DNA of 64,000 bases. Origin: Megalopta genalis (Eukaryota; Arthropoda; Insecta; Hymenoptera; Halictidae). The notes beneath the pieces were generated by a model. It made no database searches. It was not told the origin of the DNA and was given only the letters and a program-made list of their open reading frames with translations. The first letter of the stretch is position 1. Each line of letters opens with the position of its first letter. Below are positions 37,890 through 51,500 of the stretch, piece after piece. The translations under genes and the position numbers were made by a program. The stretch is taken from NCBI RefSeq assembly GCF_051020955.1, contig NW_027476199.1:310001-374000 (forward strand), read 5' to 3'.

Positions 37890-39519
37890 CGCATTGATTT
37901 GAAGGTAAATCATGTGTTTCGCATGGTTTTGAAACTAACTCGTTTGTTTCGAATGCAGTTGAAGCTAAACCGTGTATATCAGAAGTATTTGAAGCTGAAC
38001 CATTTGTTTGGCATGGATTTGAAGCTAAGCATTGTACTTCGCTTTGATTTGAAATTGAATGATGTGCTAAGCTGGGATTTGAAGATAACTCGTTTGTTTC
38101 GCATGACGTTGAAACTGAATCATGTATATCACAAGTATTTAAAGCTAAACAATTTGTTTCACATTGATTTGGTGCTAAGCATTCTACTTCGCATTGATTT
38201 GAAGGTAAATCATGTGTTTCGCATGGTTTTGAAGCTAACTCGTTTGTTTCGAATGCAGTTGAAGCTAATCCGTGTATAAAACAAGTATTTGAAGCTAATC
38301 CATTCGTCTCGCATGGATTTGAAGCTAAGCCTTCTACTTCACATTGATTTGAAGCTGAATCATGTGTTTCGCTTGGATTTGAAGCTAACTCGTTTGTTTC
38401 GCATGCAGTTGAAGGTAAATCATTTATATCACAAGTATTTGAAGCTAAACCATTTGTTTCGCATGGGTTTGAAGCTAAGCCTTCTACTTCGCATTGATTT
38501 GAAGGTAAATCATGTGTTTCGCATGGTTTTGAAACTAACTCGTTTGTTTCGAATGCAGTTGAAGCTAAACCGTGTATATCAGAAGTATTTGAAGCTGAAC
38601 CATTTGTTTGGCATGGATTTGAAGCTAAGCATTGTACTTCGCTTTGATTTGAAATTGAATGATCTGCTAAGCTGGGATTTGAAGCTAACTCGTTTGTTTC
38701 GCATGACGTTGAAACTGAATCATGTATATCACAAGTATTTAAAGCTAAACAATTTGTTTCACATTGATTTGGTGCTAAGCATTCTACTTCGCATTGATTT
38801 GAAGGTAAATCATGTGTTTCGCATGGTTTTGAAGCTAACTCGTTTGTTTCGAATGCAGTTGAAGCTAATCCGTGTATAAAACAAGTATTTGAAGCTAATC
38901 CATTCGTCTCGCATGGATTTGAAGCTAAGCCTTCTACTTCGCATTGATTTGAAGCTGAATCATGTGTTTCGCTTGGATTTGAAGCTAACTCGTTTGTTTC
39001 GCATGCAGTTGAAGGTAAATCATTTATATCACAAGTATTTGAAGCTAAACCATTTGTTTCGCATGGGTTTGAAGCTAAGCCTTCTACTTCGCATTGATTT
39101 GAAGGTAAATCATGTGTTTCGCATGGTTTTGAAACTAACTCGTTTGTTTCGAATGCAGTTGAAGCTAAACCGTGTATATCAGAAGTATTTGAAGCTGAAC
39201 CATTTGTTTGGCATGGATTTGAAGCTAAGCATTGTACTTCGCTTTGATTTGAAATTGAATGATCTGCTAAGCTGGGATTTGAAGCTAACTCGTTTGTTTC
39301 GCATGACGTTGAAACTGAATCATGTATATCACAAGTATTTAAAGCTAAACAATTTGTTTCACATTGATTTGGTGCTAAGCATTCTACTTCGCATTGATTT
39401 GAAGGTAAATCATGTGTTTCGCATGGTTTTGAAGCTAACTCGTTTGTTTCGAATGCAGTTGAAGCTAATCCGTGTATAAAACAAGTATTTGAAGCTAAAC
39501 CATTCGTCTCGCATGGATT
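37890..39519. repeat. 600-bp tandem units (four HORs), about 2.7 copies
   Basis: Units run from 37890, 38490 and 39090 with a period of exactly 600 bp. Each contains ATCAGAAG, CTAAGCTGGGATTTG and CATGACGTTGAAAC once. Sites that differ include TGATGTGC/TGATCTGC near 38061/38661 and CTTCACATT/CTTCGCATT near 38340/38940. A further copy of most of the unit follows at about 39960-40400, with GATGTGC and GAAGATAAC like the first unit. Confidence 0.92.
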
Positions 39520-40399
39520 TGAAGCTAAGCCTTCTACTTCGCATTGATTTGAAGCTGAATCATGTGTTTCGCATGGATGTGAAGTTAACTCGTTTGTTTT
39601 GCATACAGTTGAAGCTAAATCATGTATATCACAAGTATTTGAAGCTGAACCATTTGTTTGGCATGGATTTGCAGCTAAGCCTTCTACTTCACTTTGATTT
39701 GAAGCTGAATCATGTGTTTCGCTTGGATTTGAAGCTAACTCGTTTGTTTCGCATGCAGTTGAAGGTAAATAATTTATATCACAAGTATTTGAAGCTAAAC
39801 CATTTGTTTCGCATGGATTTGAAGCTAAGCCGTCTACTTCGCATTGATTTGAACTGAATCATGTGTTCGCTTGGATTTGAAGCTAACTCGTTTGTTTCGC
39901 ATGCAGTTGAAGGTAAATCATTTATATCACAAGTATTTGAAGCTAAACCATTTGTTTCGCATGGGTTTGAAGCTAAGCCTTCTACTTCGCATTGATTTGA
40001 AGGTAAATCATGTGTTTCGCATGGTTTTGAAACTAACTCGTTTGTTTCGAATGCAGTTGAAGCTAAACCGTGTATATCAGAGGTATTTGAAGCTGAACCA
40101 TTTGTTTGGCATGGATTTGAAGCTAAGCATTGTACTTCGCTTTGATTTGAAATTGAATGATGTGCTAAGCTGGGATTTGAAGATAACTCGTTTGTTTCGC
40201 ATGACGTTGAAACTGAATCATGTATATCACAAGTATTTAATGCTAAACAATTTGTTTCACATTGATTTGGTGCTAAGCATTCTACTTCGCATTGATTTGA
40301 AGGTAAATCATGTGTTTCGCATGGTTTTGAAGCTAACTCGTTTGTTTCGAATGCAGTTGAAGCTAATCCGTGTATAAAACAAGTATTTGAAGCTAATCC

Positions 40400-43300
40400 A
40401 TTCGTCTCGCATGGATTTGAAGCTAAGCCTTCTACTTCTCATTGATTTGAAGGTAAATCATGTGTTTCGCATGGTTTTGAAACTAACTCGTTTGTTTCGA
40501 ATGCAGTTGAAGCTAATCCGTGTATAAAACAAGTATTTGAAGCTAAACCATTCGTTTCGCATGGATTTGAAGGTAAGCCTTCTACTTCGCATGAATTTGA
40601 AGTTAAATCATGTGTTTCGCATGGATGTGAAGTTAACTCGTTTGTTTTGCATACAGTTGAAGCTAAATCATGTATATCACAAGTATTTGAAGCTGAACCA
40701 TTTGTTTGGCATGGATTTGCAGCTAAGCCTTCTACTTCACTTTAATTTGAAACGGAATCATGTGTTTCACGGGGATTTGAAACTAACTCGTTTGTTTCGC
40801 ATGCAGTTGAAGCTAAATCATGTATATCAAAAGTATTTAAAGCTAAACCATTTGTTACGCATGGATTCGAAGATAAGCCTTCTACTTCGCATTTATTTGA
40901 AGCTAAATCATGTGTTTCGTTTGGATTTGAAGCTAACTCGTTTGTTTCGCATGCAGTTGAAGCTAAGTAATGTATAAAACAAGTATATGAAGCTAAACTA
41001 TTCGTTTCGCATGAATTTGAAACTAAGCCTTCCTGTTCGCATTGATTTGTAGCTAAATCATGTGTTCCGCATGGTTTGAAGCTAACTCGTTAGTTTCGCG
41101 TAGAGTTGAAGCTAAATCATGTATATCACAATTATTTGAAGTTGAACTATTTGTTTGGCATGAATAATAAGTTAAACCACGTTTTTCGAATGAATTTGAA
41201 TCTAAATCTTGTGTTTCGCATGGACATGTAGCCATCTCGTTTGTTTGGCATCCAGTTGAAGCTAAATCATGTTTATCACAAGTATCTGAAGCTAAACCAT
41301 TTGTTACGCCTGGATTTGAATCTAAGCCTTCTACTTCGCATTGATTTGAATCTGAATCACGTGTTCGCTTGGATTTGAATCTAACTCGTTTGTTTCGCAT
41401 GTAGTTGAAGCTAAGTAATCTATAAAACGAGAATTTGAAGCTAAACTATTCGTTTCGCATGGATTTGAAACTAAGCCTTCTAGTTGGCATTGATTTGAAT
41501 CTGAATCACGTGTTCGCTTGGATTTGAATCTAACTCGTTTGTTACGCATGTAGTTGAAACTAAATCGTGTATACCACAAGTATTTGAAGCTAAACCATTT
41601 GTTTCGCGTGGATTTGAAGCTAAGCCTTCTACTTCTCATTGATTTGAAGGTAAATCATGTGTTTCGCATGGTTTTGAAACTAACTCGTTTGTTTCGAATG
41701 CAGTTGAAGCTAATCCGTGTATAAAACAAGTATTTGAAGCTAAACCATTCGTTTCGCATGGATTTGAATGTAAGCCTTCTACTTCGCATGAATTTGAAGT
41801 TAAATCATGTGTTTCGCATGGATGTGAAGTTAACTCGTTTGTTTTGCATACAGTTGAAGCTAAATCATGTATATCACAAGTATTTGAAGCTGAACCATTT
41901 GTTTGGCATGGATTTGCAGCTAAGCCTTCTACTTCACTTTGATTTGAAACTGAGTCATGTGTTTCGCTTGGATTTGAAGCTAACTCGTTTGTTTCGCATG
42001 CAGTTGAAGGTAAATCATTTATATCACAAGTATTTGAAGCTAAACCATTTGTTTCGCATGGATTTGAAGCTAAGCCGTCTACTTCGCATTGATTTGAACT
42101 GAATCATGTGTTCGCTTGGATTTGAAGCTAACTCGTTTGTTTCGAATGCAGTTGAAGCTAAATGATGTATATCACAAGTATTTAAAGCTAAACCATTTGT
42201 TACGCGTGGATTCGAAGATAAGCCTTCTACTTCGCATTTATTTGAAGCTAAATCATGTGTTTCGTCTGGATTTGAAGCTAACTCGTTTGTTTCGCATGTA
42301 GTTGAAGCTAAGTAATGTATAAAACAAGTATATGAAGCTAAACTATTCGTTTCGCATGAATTTGAAACTAAGCCTTCCTGTTCGCATTGATTTGTAGCTA
42401 AATCATGTGTTCCGCATGGATTTGAAGCTGACTCGTTTGTTTCGCATGCAGTTGAAGATAAATCATGTATATCACAAGTATTTGAAGCTGAACTATTTGT
42501 TTGGCATGAATAATAAGTTAAACCACGTGTTTCGAATGAATTTGAATCTAAATCTTGTGTTTCGCATGGACATGTAGCCATCTCGTTTGTTTCGCATCCA
42601 GTTGAAGCTAAATCATGTTTATCACAAGTATCTGAAGCTAAACCATTTGTTACGCCTGGATTTGAAGCTAAGCCTTCTACTTCGCATTGATTTGAATCTG
42701 AATCACGTGTTCGCTTGGATTTGAATCTAACTCGTTTGTTTCGCATGTAGTTGAAGCTAAGTAATGTATAAAACGAGAATTTGAGGCTAAACTATTCGTT
42801 TCGCATGGATTTGAAACTAAGCCTTCTAGTTGGCATTGATTTGAATCTGAATCACGTGTTCGCTTGGATTTGAATCTAACTCGTTTGTTTCGCATGTAGT
42901 TGAAGCTAAATCGTGTATACCACAAGTATTTGAAGCTAAACCATTTGTTTCGCGTGGATTTGAAGCTAAGCCTTCTACTTCTCATTGATTTGAAGGTAAA
43001 TCATGTGTTTCGCATGGTTTTGAAACTAACTCGTTTGTTTCGAATGCAGTTGAAGCTAATCCGTGTATAAAACAAGTATTTGAAGCTAAACCATTCGTTT
43101 CGCATGGATTTGAAGGTAAGCCTTCTACTTCGCATGAATTTGAAGTTAAATCATGTGTTTCGCATGGATGTGAAGTTAACTCGTTTGTTTTGCATACAGT
43201 TGAAGCTAAATCATGTATATCACAAGTATTTGAAGCTGAACCATTTGTTTGGCATGGATTTGCAGCTAAGCCTTCTACTTCACTTTGATTTGAAACTGAG

Positions 43301-46300
43301 TCATGTGTTTCACGGGGATTTGAAGCTAACTCGTTTGTTTCGCATGCAGTCGAAGCTAAATCATGTATATCACAAGCATTTGAAGCTAAAACATTTGATT
43401 CGCATGCATTTGAAGCTAAGCCGTCTACTTCGCATTGATTTGTAGCTAAATCATGTGTTTCGCATGGATGTGAAGTTAACTCGTTTGTTTCGCTTGCTGT
43501 TGAAACTAAATCATTTATATCACAAGTATTTGAAGCTAAACCATTTGTTTCGCATGGATTTGAAGGTAAGCCTTCTACTTCGCATGAATTTGAAGTTAAA
43601 TCATGTGTTTCGCATGGATGTGAAGTTAACTCGTTTGTTTTGCATACAGTTGAAGCTAAATCATGTATATCACAAGTATTTGAAGCTGAACCATTTGTTT
43701 GGCATGGATTTGCAGCTAAGCCTTCTACTACACTTTAATTTGAAACTGAATCATGTGTTTCACGGGGATTTGAAACTAACTCGTTTGTTTCGCATGCAGT
43801 TGAAGCTAAATCATGTATATCAAAAGTATTTAAAGCTAAACCATTTGTTACGCATGGATTCGAAGATAAGCCTTCTACTTCGCATTGATTTGAAGGTAAA
43901 TCATGTGTTTCGCATGGTTTTGAAACTAACTCGTTTGTTTCGAATGCAGTTGAAGCTAAACCGTGTATATCACAAGTATTTGAAGCTGAACCATTTGTTT
44001 GGCATGGATTTGAAGCTAAGCATTGTACTTCGCTTTGATTTGAAATTGAATGATGTGCTAAGCTGGGATTTGAAGCTAACTCGTTTGTTTCGCATGACGT
44101 TGAAACTGAATCATGTATATCACAAGTATTTAATGCTAAACAATTTGTTTCACATTGATTTGGTGCTAAGCATTCTACTTCACATTGATTTGAAGGTAAA
44201 TCATGTGTTTCGCATGGTTTTGAAGCTAACTCGTTTGTTTCGAATGCAGTTGAAGCTAATCCGTGTATAAAACAAGTATTTGAAGCTAATCCATTCGTCT
44301 CGCATGGATTTGAAGCTAAGCCTTCTACTTCTCATTGATTTGAAGGTAAATCATGTGTTTCGCATGGTTTTGAAACTAACTCGTTTGTTTCGAATGCAGT
44401 TGAAGCTAATCCGTGTATAAAACAAGTATTTGAAGCTAAACCATTCGTTTCGCATGGATTTGAAGGTAAGCCTTCTACTTCGCATGAATTTGAAGTTAAA
44501 TCATGTGTTTCGCATGGATGTGAAGTTAACTCGTTTGTTTTGCATACAGTTGAAGCTAAATCATGTATATCACAAGTATTTGAAGCTGAACCATTTGTTT
44601 GGCATGGATTTGCAGCTAAGCCTTCTACTTCACTTTAATTTGAAACTGAATCATGTGTTTCACGGGGATTTGAAACTAACTCGTTTGTTTCGCATGCAGT
44701 TGAAGCTAAATCATGTATATCAAAAGTATTTAAAGCTAAACCATTTGTTACGCATGGATTCGAAGATAAGCCTTCTACTTCGCATTTATTTGAAGCTAAA
44801 TCATGTGTTTCGTTTGGATTTGAAGCTAACTCGTTTGTTTCGCATGCAGTTGAAGCTAAGTAATGTATAAAACAAGTATATGAAGCTAAACTATTCGTTT
44901 CGCATGAATTTGAAACTAAGCCTTCCTGTTCGCATTGATTTGTAGCTAAATCATGTGTTCCGCATGGTTTGAAGCTAACTCGTTAGTTTCGCGTAGAGTT
45001 GAAGCTAAATCATGTATATCACAAGTATTTGAAGCTGAACTATTTGTTTGGCATGAATAATAAGTTAAACCACGTTTTTCGAATGAATTTGAATCTAAAT
45101 CTTGTGTTTCGCATGGACATGTAGCCATCTCGTTTGTTTGGCATCCAGTTGAAGCTAAATCATGTTTATCACAAGTATCTGAAGCTAAACCATTTGTTAC
45201 GCCTGGATTTGAAGCTAAGCCTTCTACTTCGCATTGATTTGAATCTGAATCACGTGTTCGCTTGGATTTGAATCTAACTCGTTTGTTTCGCATGTAGTTG
45301 AAGCTAAGTAATCTATTCAACGAGAATTTGAAGCTAAACTATTCGTTTCGCATGGATTTGAAACTAAGCCTTCTAGTTGGCATTGATTTGAATCTGAATC
45401 ACGTGTTCGCTTGGATTTGAATCTAACTCGTTTGTTTCGCATGTAGTTGAAGCTAAGCCTTCTACTTCTCATTGATTTGAAGGTAAATCATGTGTTTCGC
45501 ATGGTTTTGAAACTAACTCGTTTGTTTCGAATGCAGTTGAAGCTAATCCGTGTATAAAACAAGTATTTGAAGCTAAACCATTCGTTTCGCATGGATTTGA
45601 AGGTAAGCCTTCTACTTCGCATGAATTTGAAGTTAAATCATGTGTTTCGCATGGATGTGAAGTTAACTCGTTTGTTTTGCATACAGTTGAAGCTAAATCA
45701 TGTATATCACAAGTATTTGAAGCTGAACCATTTGTTTGGCATGGATTTGCAGCTAAGCCTTCTACTTCACTTTGATTTGAAGCTGAATCATGTGTTTCGC
45801 TTGGATTTGAAGCTAACTCGTTTGTTTCGCATGCAGTTGAAAGTAAATAATTTATATCACAAGTATTTGAAGCTAAACCATTTGTTTCGCTTGGATTTGA
45901 AGCTAAGCCGTCTACTTCGCATTGATTTGAACTGAATCATGTGTTCGCTTGGATTTGAAGCTAACTCGTTTGTTTCGCATGCAGTTGAAGGTAAATCATT
46001 TATATCACAAGTATTTGAAGCTAAATCATTTGTTTCGCATAGATATGAAGCTAAACCTTCTACATCGCATTGATTTGAAGGTAAATCATGTGTTTCGCAT
46101 GGTTTTGAAGCTAACTCGTTTGTTTCGAATGCAGTTGAAGCTAATCCGTGTATAAAACAAGTATTTGAAGCTAATCCATTCGTCTCGCATGGATTTGAAG
46201 CTAAGCCTTCTACTTCTCATTGATTTGAAGGTAAATCATGTGTTTCGCATGGTTTTGAAACTAACTCGTTTGTTTCGAATGCAGTTGAAGCTAATCCGTG

Positions 46301-47880
46301 TATAAAACAAGTATTTGAAGCTAAACCATTCGTTTCGCATGGATTTGAATGTAAGCCTTCTACTTCGCATGAATTTGAAGTTAAATCATGTGTTTCGCAT
46401 GGATGTGAAGTTAACTCGTTTGTTTTGCATACAGTTGAAGCTAAATCATGTATATCACAAGTATTTGAAGCTGAACCATTTGTTTGGCATGGATTTGCAG
46501 CTAAGCCTTCTACTTCACTTTGATTTGAAGCTGAATCATGTGTTTCGCTTGGATTTGAAGCTAACTCGTTTGTTTCGCATGCAGTTGAAGGTAAATCATT
46601 TATATCACAAGTATTTGAAGCTAAACCATTTGTTTCGCATGGATTTGAAGCTAAGCCGTCTACTTCGCATTGATTTGAACTGAATCATGTGTTCGCTTGG
46701 ATTTGAAGCTAACTCGTTTGTTTCGAATGCAGTTGAAGCTAAATGATGTATATCACAAGTATTTAAAGCTAAACCATTTGTTACGCGTGGATTCGAAGAT
46801 AAGCCTTCTACTTCGCATTTATTTGAAGCTAAATCATGTGTTCCGCATGGATTTGAAGCTGACTCGTTTCTTTCGCATGCAGTTGAAGATAAATCATGTA
46901 TATCACAAGTATTTGAAGCTGAACTATTTGTTTGGCATGAATAATAAGTTAAACCACGTGTTTCGAATGAATTTGAATCTAAATCTTGTGTTTCGCATGG
47001 ACATGTAGCCATCTCGTTTGTTTCGCATCCAGTTGAAGCTAAATCATGTTTATCACAAGTATCTGAAGCTAAACCATTTGTTACGCCTGGATTTGAAGCT
47101 AAGCCTTCTACTTCGCATTGATTTGAATCTGAATCACGTGTTCGCTTGGATTTGAATCTAACTCGTTTGTTTCGCATGTAGTTGAAGCTAAGTAATGTAT
47201 AAAACGAGAATTTGAAGCTAAACTATTCGTTTCGCATGGATTTGAAACTAAGCCTTCTAGTTGGCATTGATTTGAATCTGAATCACGTGTTCGCTTGGAT
47301 TTGAATCTAACTCGTTTGTTTCGCATGTAGTTGAAGCTAAATCGTGTATACCACAAGTATTTGAAGCTAAACCATTTGTTTCGCGTGGATTTGAAGCTAA
47401 GCCTTCTACTTCTCATTGATTTGAAGGTAAATCATGTGTTTCGCATGGTTTTGAAACTAACTCGTTTGTTTCGAATGCAGTTGAAGCTAATCCGTGTATA
47501 AAACAAGTATTTGAAGCTAAACCATTCGTTTCGCATGGATTTGAAGGTAAGCCTTCTACTTCGCATGAATTTGAAGTTAAATCATGTGTTTCGCATGGAT
47601 GTGAAGTTAACTCGTTTGTTTTGCATACAGTTGAAGCTAAATCATGTATATCACAAGTATTTGAAGCTGAACCATTTGTTTGGCATGGATTTGCAGCTAA
47701 GCCTTCTACTTCACTTTGATTTGAAACTGAGTCATGTGTTTCACGGGGATTTGAAGCTAACTCGTTTGTTTCGCATGCAGTCGAAGCTAAATCATGTATA
47801 TCACAAGCATTTGAAGCTAAAACATTTGATTCGCATGCATTTGAAGCTAAGCCGTCTACTTCGCATTGATTTGTAGCTAA
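40400..47880. repeat. Block U mosaic
   Basis: This section is assembled from shuffled copies of a few segments. One marker, GAAGTTAACTCG with the TTTTGCATACAG junction, starts segments near 40570, 41770, 43112, 43565, 44463, 45600, 46348 and 47546. Another, GAATAATAAGTTAAACC, occurs near 41160, 42504, 45053 and 46938. Long matches include 42405-43453 with 46836-47884 (offset 4431 bp). Near 45440 a monomer starts as type C and ends as type E, an in-register loss of 60 bp compared with 42897-42975. No gene is visible. Confidence 0.85.
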
Positions 47881-48480
47881 ATCATGTGTTTCGCTTGGAT
47901 TTGAGGCTAGCACGTTTGTTTCGCATGCAGTTGAAGCTAAATCATGTATGTCACAAGTATTTGAAGCAGTAACATTTGTCCCGCATGAATATTAAGCTAA
48001 ACCATGTGCTTCGAATGGATTTGAAGCTAAATCATTTGTTTCGCATGGATGTGAAGTTAACTCGTTTGTTTCGCTTGCTGTTGAAACTAAATCATTTATA
48101 TCACAAGTATTTGAAGCTAAACCATTTGTTTCGCATGGATGTGAAGCTAAGCCGTCTACTTCGCATTGATTTGAAGCTGAATCATGTGTCTCGCTTGGAT
48201 TTGAGGCTAGCACGTTTGTTTCGCATGCAGTTGAAGCTAAATCATGTATGTCACAAGTATTTGAAGCAGTAACATTTGTCCCGCATGAATATTAAGCTAA
48301 ACCATGTGCTTCGAATGGATTTGAAGCTAAATCATTTGTTTCGCATGGATGTGAAGTTAACTCGTTTGTTTCGCTTGCTGTTGAAACTAAATCATTTATA
48401 TCACGAGTATTTGAAGCTAAACCATTTGTTTCGCATGGATGTGAAGCTAAGCCGTCTACTTCGCATTGATTTGAAGCTGA
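47881..48480. repeat. 300-bp tandem doublet with private N-like monomer
   Basis: Bases 47881-48180 and 48181-48480 match with very few differences (GTGTTTCG/GTGTCTCG at the start, CACAAG/CACGAG near 48104/48404). The unit carries GAAGCAGTAACATTTGTCCCG, a D-like monomer not seen elsewhere in the window. Confidence 0.9.
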
Positions 48481-51400
48481 ATCATGTGTCTCGCTTGGAT
48501 TTGAGGCTAACTCATTTTTTTCGCATGCAGCTTAAGCTAAATCATGTATATCACAAGTATTTAATGCTAAACAATTTGTTTCACATTGATTTGGTGCTAA
48601 GCATTCTACTTCGCATTGATTTGAAGGTAAATCATGTGTTTCGCATGGTTTTGAAGCTAACTCGTTTGTTTCGAATGCAGTTGAAGCTAATCCGTGTATA
48701 AAACAAGTATTTGAAGCTAATCCATTCGTCTCGCATGGATTTGAAGCTAAGCCTTCTACTTCTCATTGATTTGAAGGTAAATCATGTGTTTCGCATGGTT
48801 TTGAAACTAACTCGTTTGTTTTGCATACAGTTGAAGCTAAATCATGTATATCACAAGTATTTGAAGCTGAACCATTTGTTTGGCATGGATTTGCAGCTAA
48901 GCCTTCTACTTCACTTTAATTTGAAACTGAATCATGTGTTTCACGGGGATTTGAAGCTAACTCGTTTGTTTCGCATGCAGTTGAAGCTAAATCATGTATA
49001 TCAAAAGTATTTAAAGCTAAACCATTTGTTACGCATGGATTCGAAGATAAGCCTTCTACTTCGCATTTATTTGAAGCTAAATCATGTGTTTCGTTTGGAT
49101 TTGAAGCTAACTCGTTTGTTTCGCATGCAGTTGAAGCTAAGTAATGTATAAAACAAGTATATGAAGCTAAACTATTCGTTTCGCATGAATTTGAAACTAA
49201 GCCTTCCTGTTCGCATTGATTTGTAGCTAAATCATGTGTTCCGCATGGTTTGAAGCTAACTCGTTAGTTTCGCGTAGAGTTGAAGCTAAATCATGTATAT
49301 CACAAGTATTTGAAGCTGAACTATTTGTTTGGCATGAATAATAAGTTAAACCACGTTTTTCGAATGAATTTGTATCTAAATCTTGTGTTTCGCATGGACA
49401 TGTAGCCATCTCGTTTGTTTGGCATCCAGTTGAAGCTAAATCATGTTTATCACAAGTATCTGAAGCTAAACCATTTGTTACGCCTGGATTTGAAGCTAAG
49501 CCTTCTACTTCGCATTGATTTGAATCTGAATCACGTGTTCGCTTGGATTTGAATCTAACTCGTTTGTTTCGCATGTAGTTGAAGCTAAGTAATCTATAAA
49601 ACGAGAATTTGAAGCTAAACTATTCGTTTCGCATGGATTTGAAACTAAGCCTTCTAGTTGGCATTGATTTGAATCTGAATCACGTGTTCGCTTCGATTTG
49701 AATCTAACTCGTTTGTTTCGCATGTAGTTGAAGCTAAATCGTGTATACCACAAGTATTTGAAGCTAAACCATTTGTTTCGCGTGGATTTGAAGCTAAGCC
49801 TTCTACTTCTCATTGATTTGAAGGTAAATCATGTGTTTCGCATGGTTTTGAAACTAACTCGTTTGTTTCGAATGCAGTTGAAGCTAATCCGTGTATAAAA
49901 CAAGTATTTGAAGCTAAACCATTCGTTTCGCATGGATTTGAAGGTAAGCCTTCTACTTCGCATGAATTTGAAGTTAAATCATGTGTTTCGCATGGATGTG
50001 AAGTTAACTCGTTTGTTTTGCATACAGTTGAAGCTAAATCATGTATATCACAAGTATTTGAAGCTGAACCATTTGTTTGGCATGGATTTGCAGCTAAGCC
50101 TTCTACTTCACTTTGATTTGAAACTGAATCATGTGTTTCACGGGGATTTGAAGCTAACTTGTTTGTTTCGCATGCAGTTAAAGCTAAATCATGTATATCA
50201 CAAGCATTTGAAGCTAAAACATTTGATTCGCATGCATTTGAAGCTAAGCCGTCGACTTCGCATTGATTTGTAGCTAAATCATGTGTTTCGCTTGGATTTG
50301 AGGCTAGCACGTTTGTTTCGCATGCAGTTGAAGCTAAATCATGTATATCACAAGCATTTGAAGCTAAACCATTTGATTCGCATGCATTTGAAGCTAAGCA
50401 TTCTACTTCGCGTTGATTTGTAGCTAAATCATTTGTTTCGCATGGATGTGAAGTTAACTCGTTTGTTTCGCTTGCTGTTGAAACTAAATCATTTATATCA
50501 CAAGTATTTGAAGTTGAACCATTTGTTTCGCATGGATTTGAAGCTAAGCCGTCTACTTCGCATTGATTTGAAGCTGAATCATGTGTCTCGCTTGGATTTG
50601 AGGCTAACTCATTTTTTTCGCATGCAGCTGAAGCTAAATCATGTATATCACAAGTATTTGAAGCTAACCCATTTGTTTCGCATAGATTTGAAGCTAAGCC
50701 TTCTACTTCGCATTGATTTGAAGGTAAATCATGTGTTTCGCATGGTTTTGAAACTAACTCGTTTGTTTCGAATGCAGTTGAAGCTAAACCGTGCATATCA
50801 GAAGTATTTGAAGCTGAACCATTTGTTTGGCATGGATTTGAAGCTAAGCATTGTACATCGCTTTGATTTGAAATTGAATGATGTGCTAAGCTGGGATTTG
50901 AAGCTAACTCGTTTGTTTCGCATGACGTTGAAACTGAATCATGTATATCACAAGTATTTAAAGCTAAACAATTTGTTTCACATTGATTTGGTGCTAAGCA
51001 TTCTAGTTCGCATTGATTTGAAGTTAAATGATGTGTTTCCTTTGCATTTCATGCTAACTCGTTTGTTTCGCATGCAGTTGAATCTGAATCATGTATATCA
51101 CAAGTATTTGAAGCTAAACCATTTGTTTTGCATTCATTTGGAGCTAAGCCTTCTACTTCGCATTGATTTGAAGGTAAATCATGTGTTTCGCATGGTTTTG
51201 AAACTAACTCGTTTGTTTCGAATGCAGTTGAAGCTAATCCGTGTATAAAACAAGTATTTGAAGCTAAACCATTCGTTTCGCATGGATTTGAAGGTGAGCC
51301 TTCTACTTCGCATGAATTTGAAGCTAAATCATGTGTTTCGCTTGGATTTGAAGCTAACTCGATTGTTTCGCCTGCATTTGAAGCTATATCACTTGCATCG

Positions 51401-51500
51401 CAAATATCTGAAGATAAATCATTTGTATCTCATGTATTTGAAGCGAATATTTCTACTGTGCATTTATTTGACGCTAAATCACCTGAATCACATGGATTTG
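48481..51500. repeat. Block U continued
   Basis: The section 49227-49574 repeats 44946-45293 (offset 4281 bp), and 49505-50273 repeats 47108-47876 (offset 2397 bp). The CTAAGCTGGG monomer near 50889 again marks a relative of the 600-bp unit. At 51400-51530 the monomers ATATTTCTACTGTGC and AATCACCTGAATC are unusually diverged. Confidence 0.8.
49810..50796 (-). other. Long minus frame (328 codons), probably not a gene
   Basis: The frame is a LASNPCETHD-type repeat across block U, without any non-repeat terminus. A shorter frame covering the corresponding part of another copy (47413-47913) has diverged by several substitutions at all codon positions. Confidence 0.65.

Noticed and set aside
40780..40800. 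CENP-B box (TTTCACGGGGATTT looked partly similar)
   Set aside because: The TTCG half is not at the required distance from CGGG, and the usual monomer lacks CGGG altogether.
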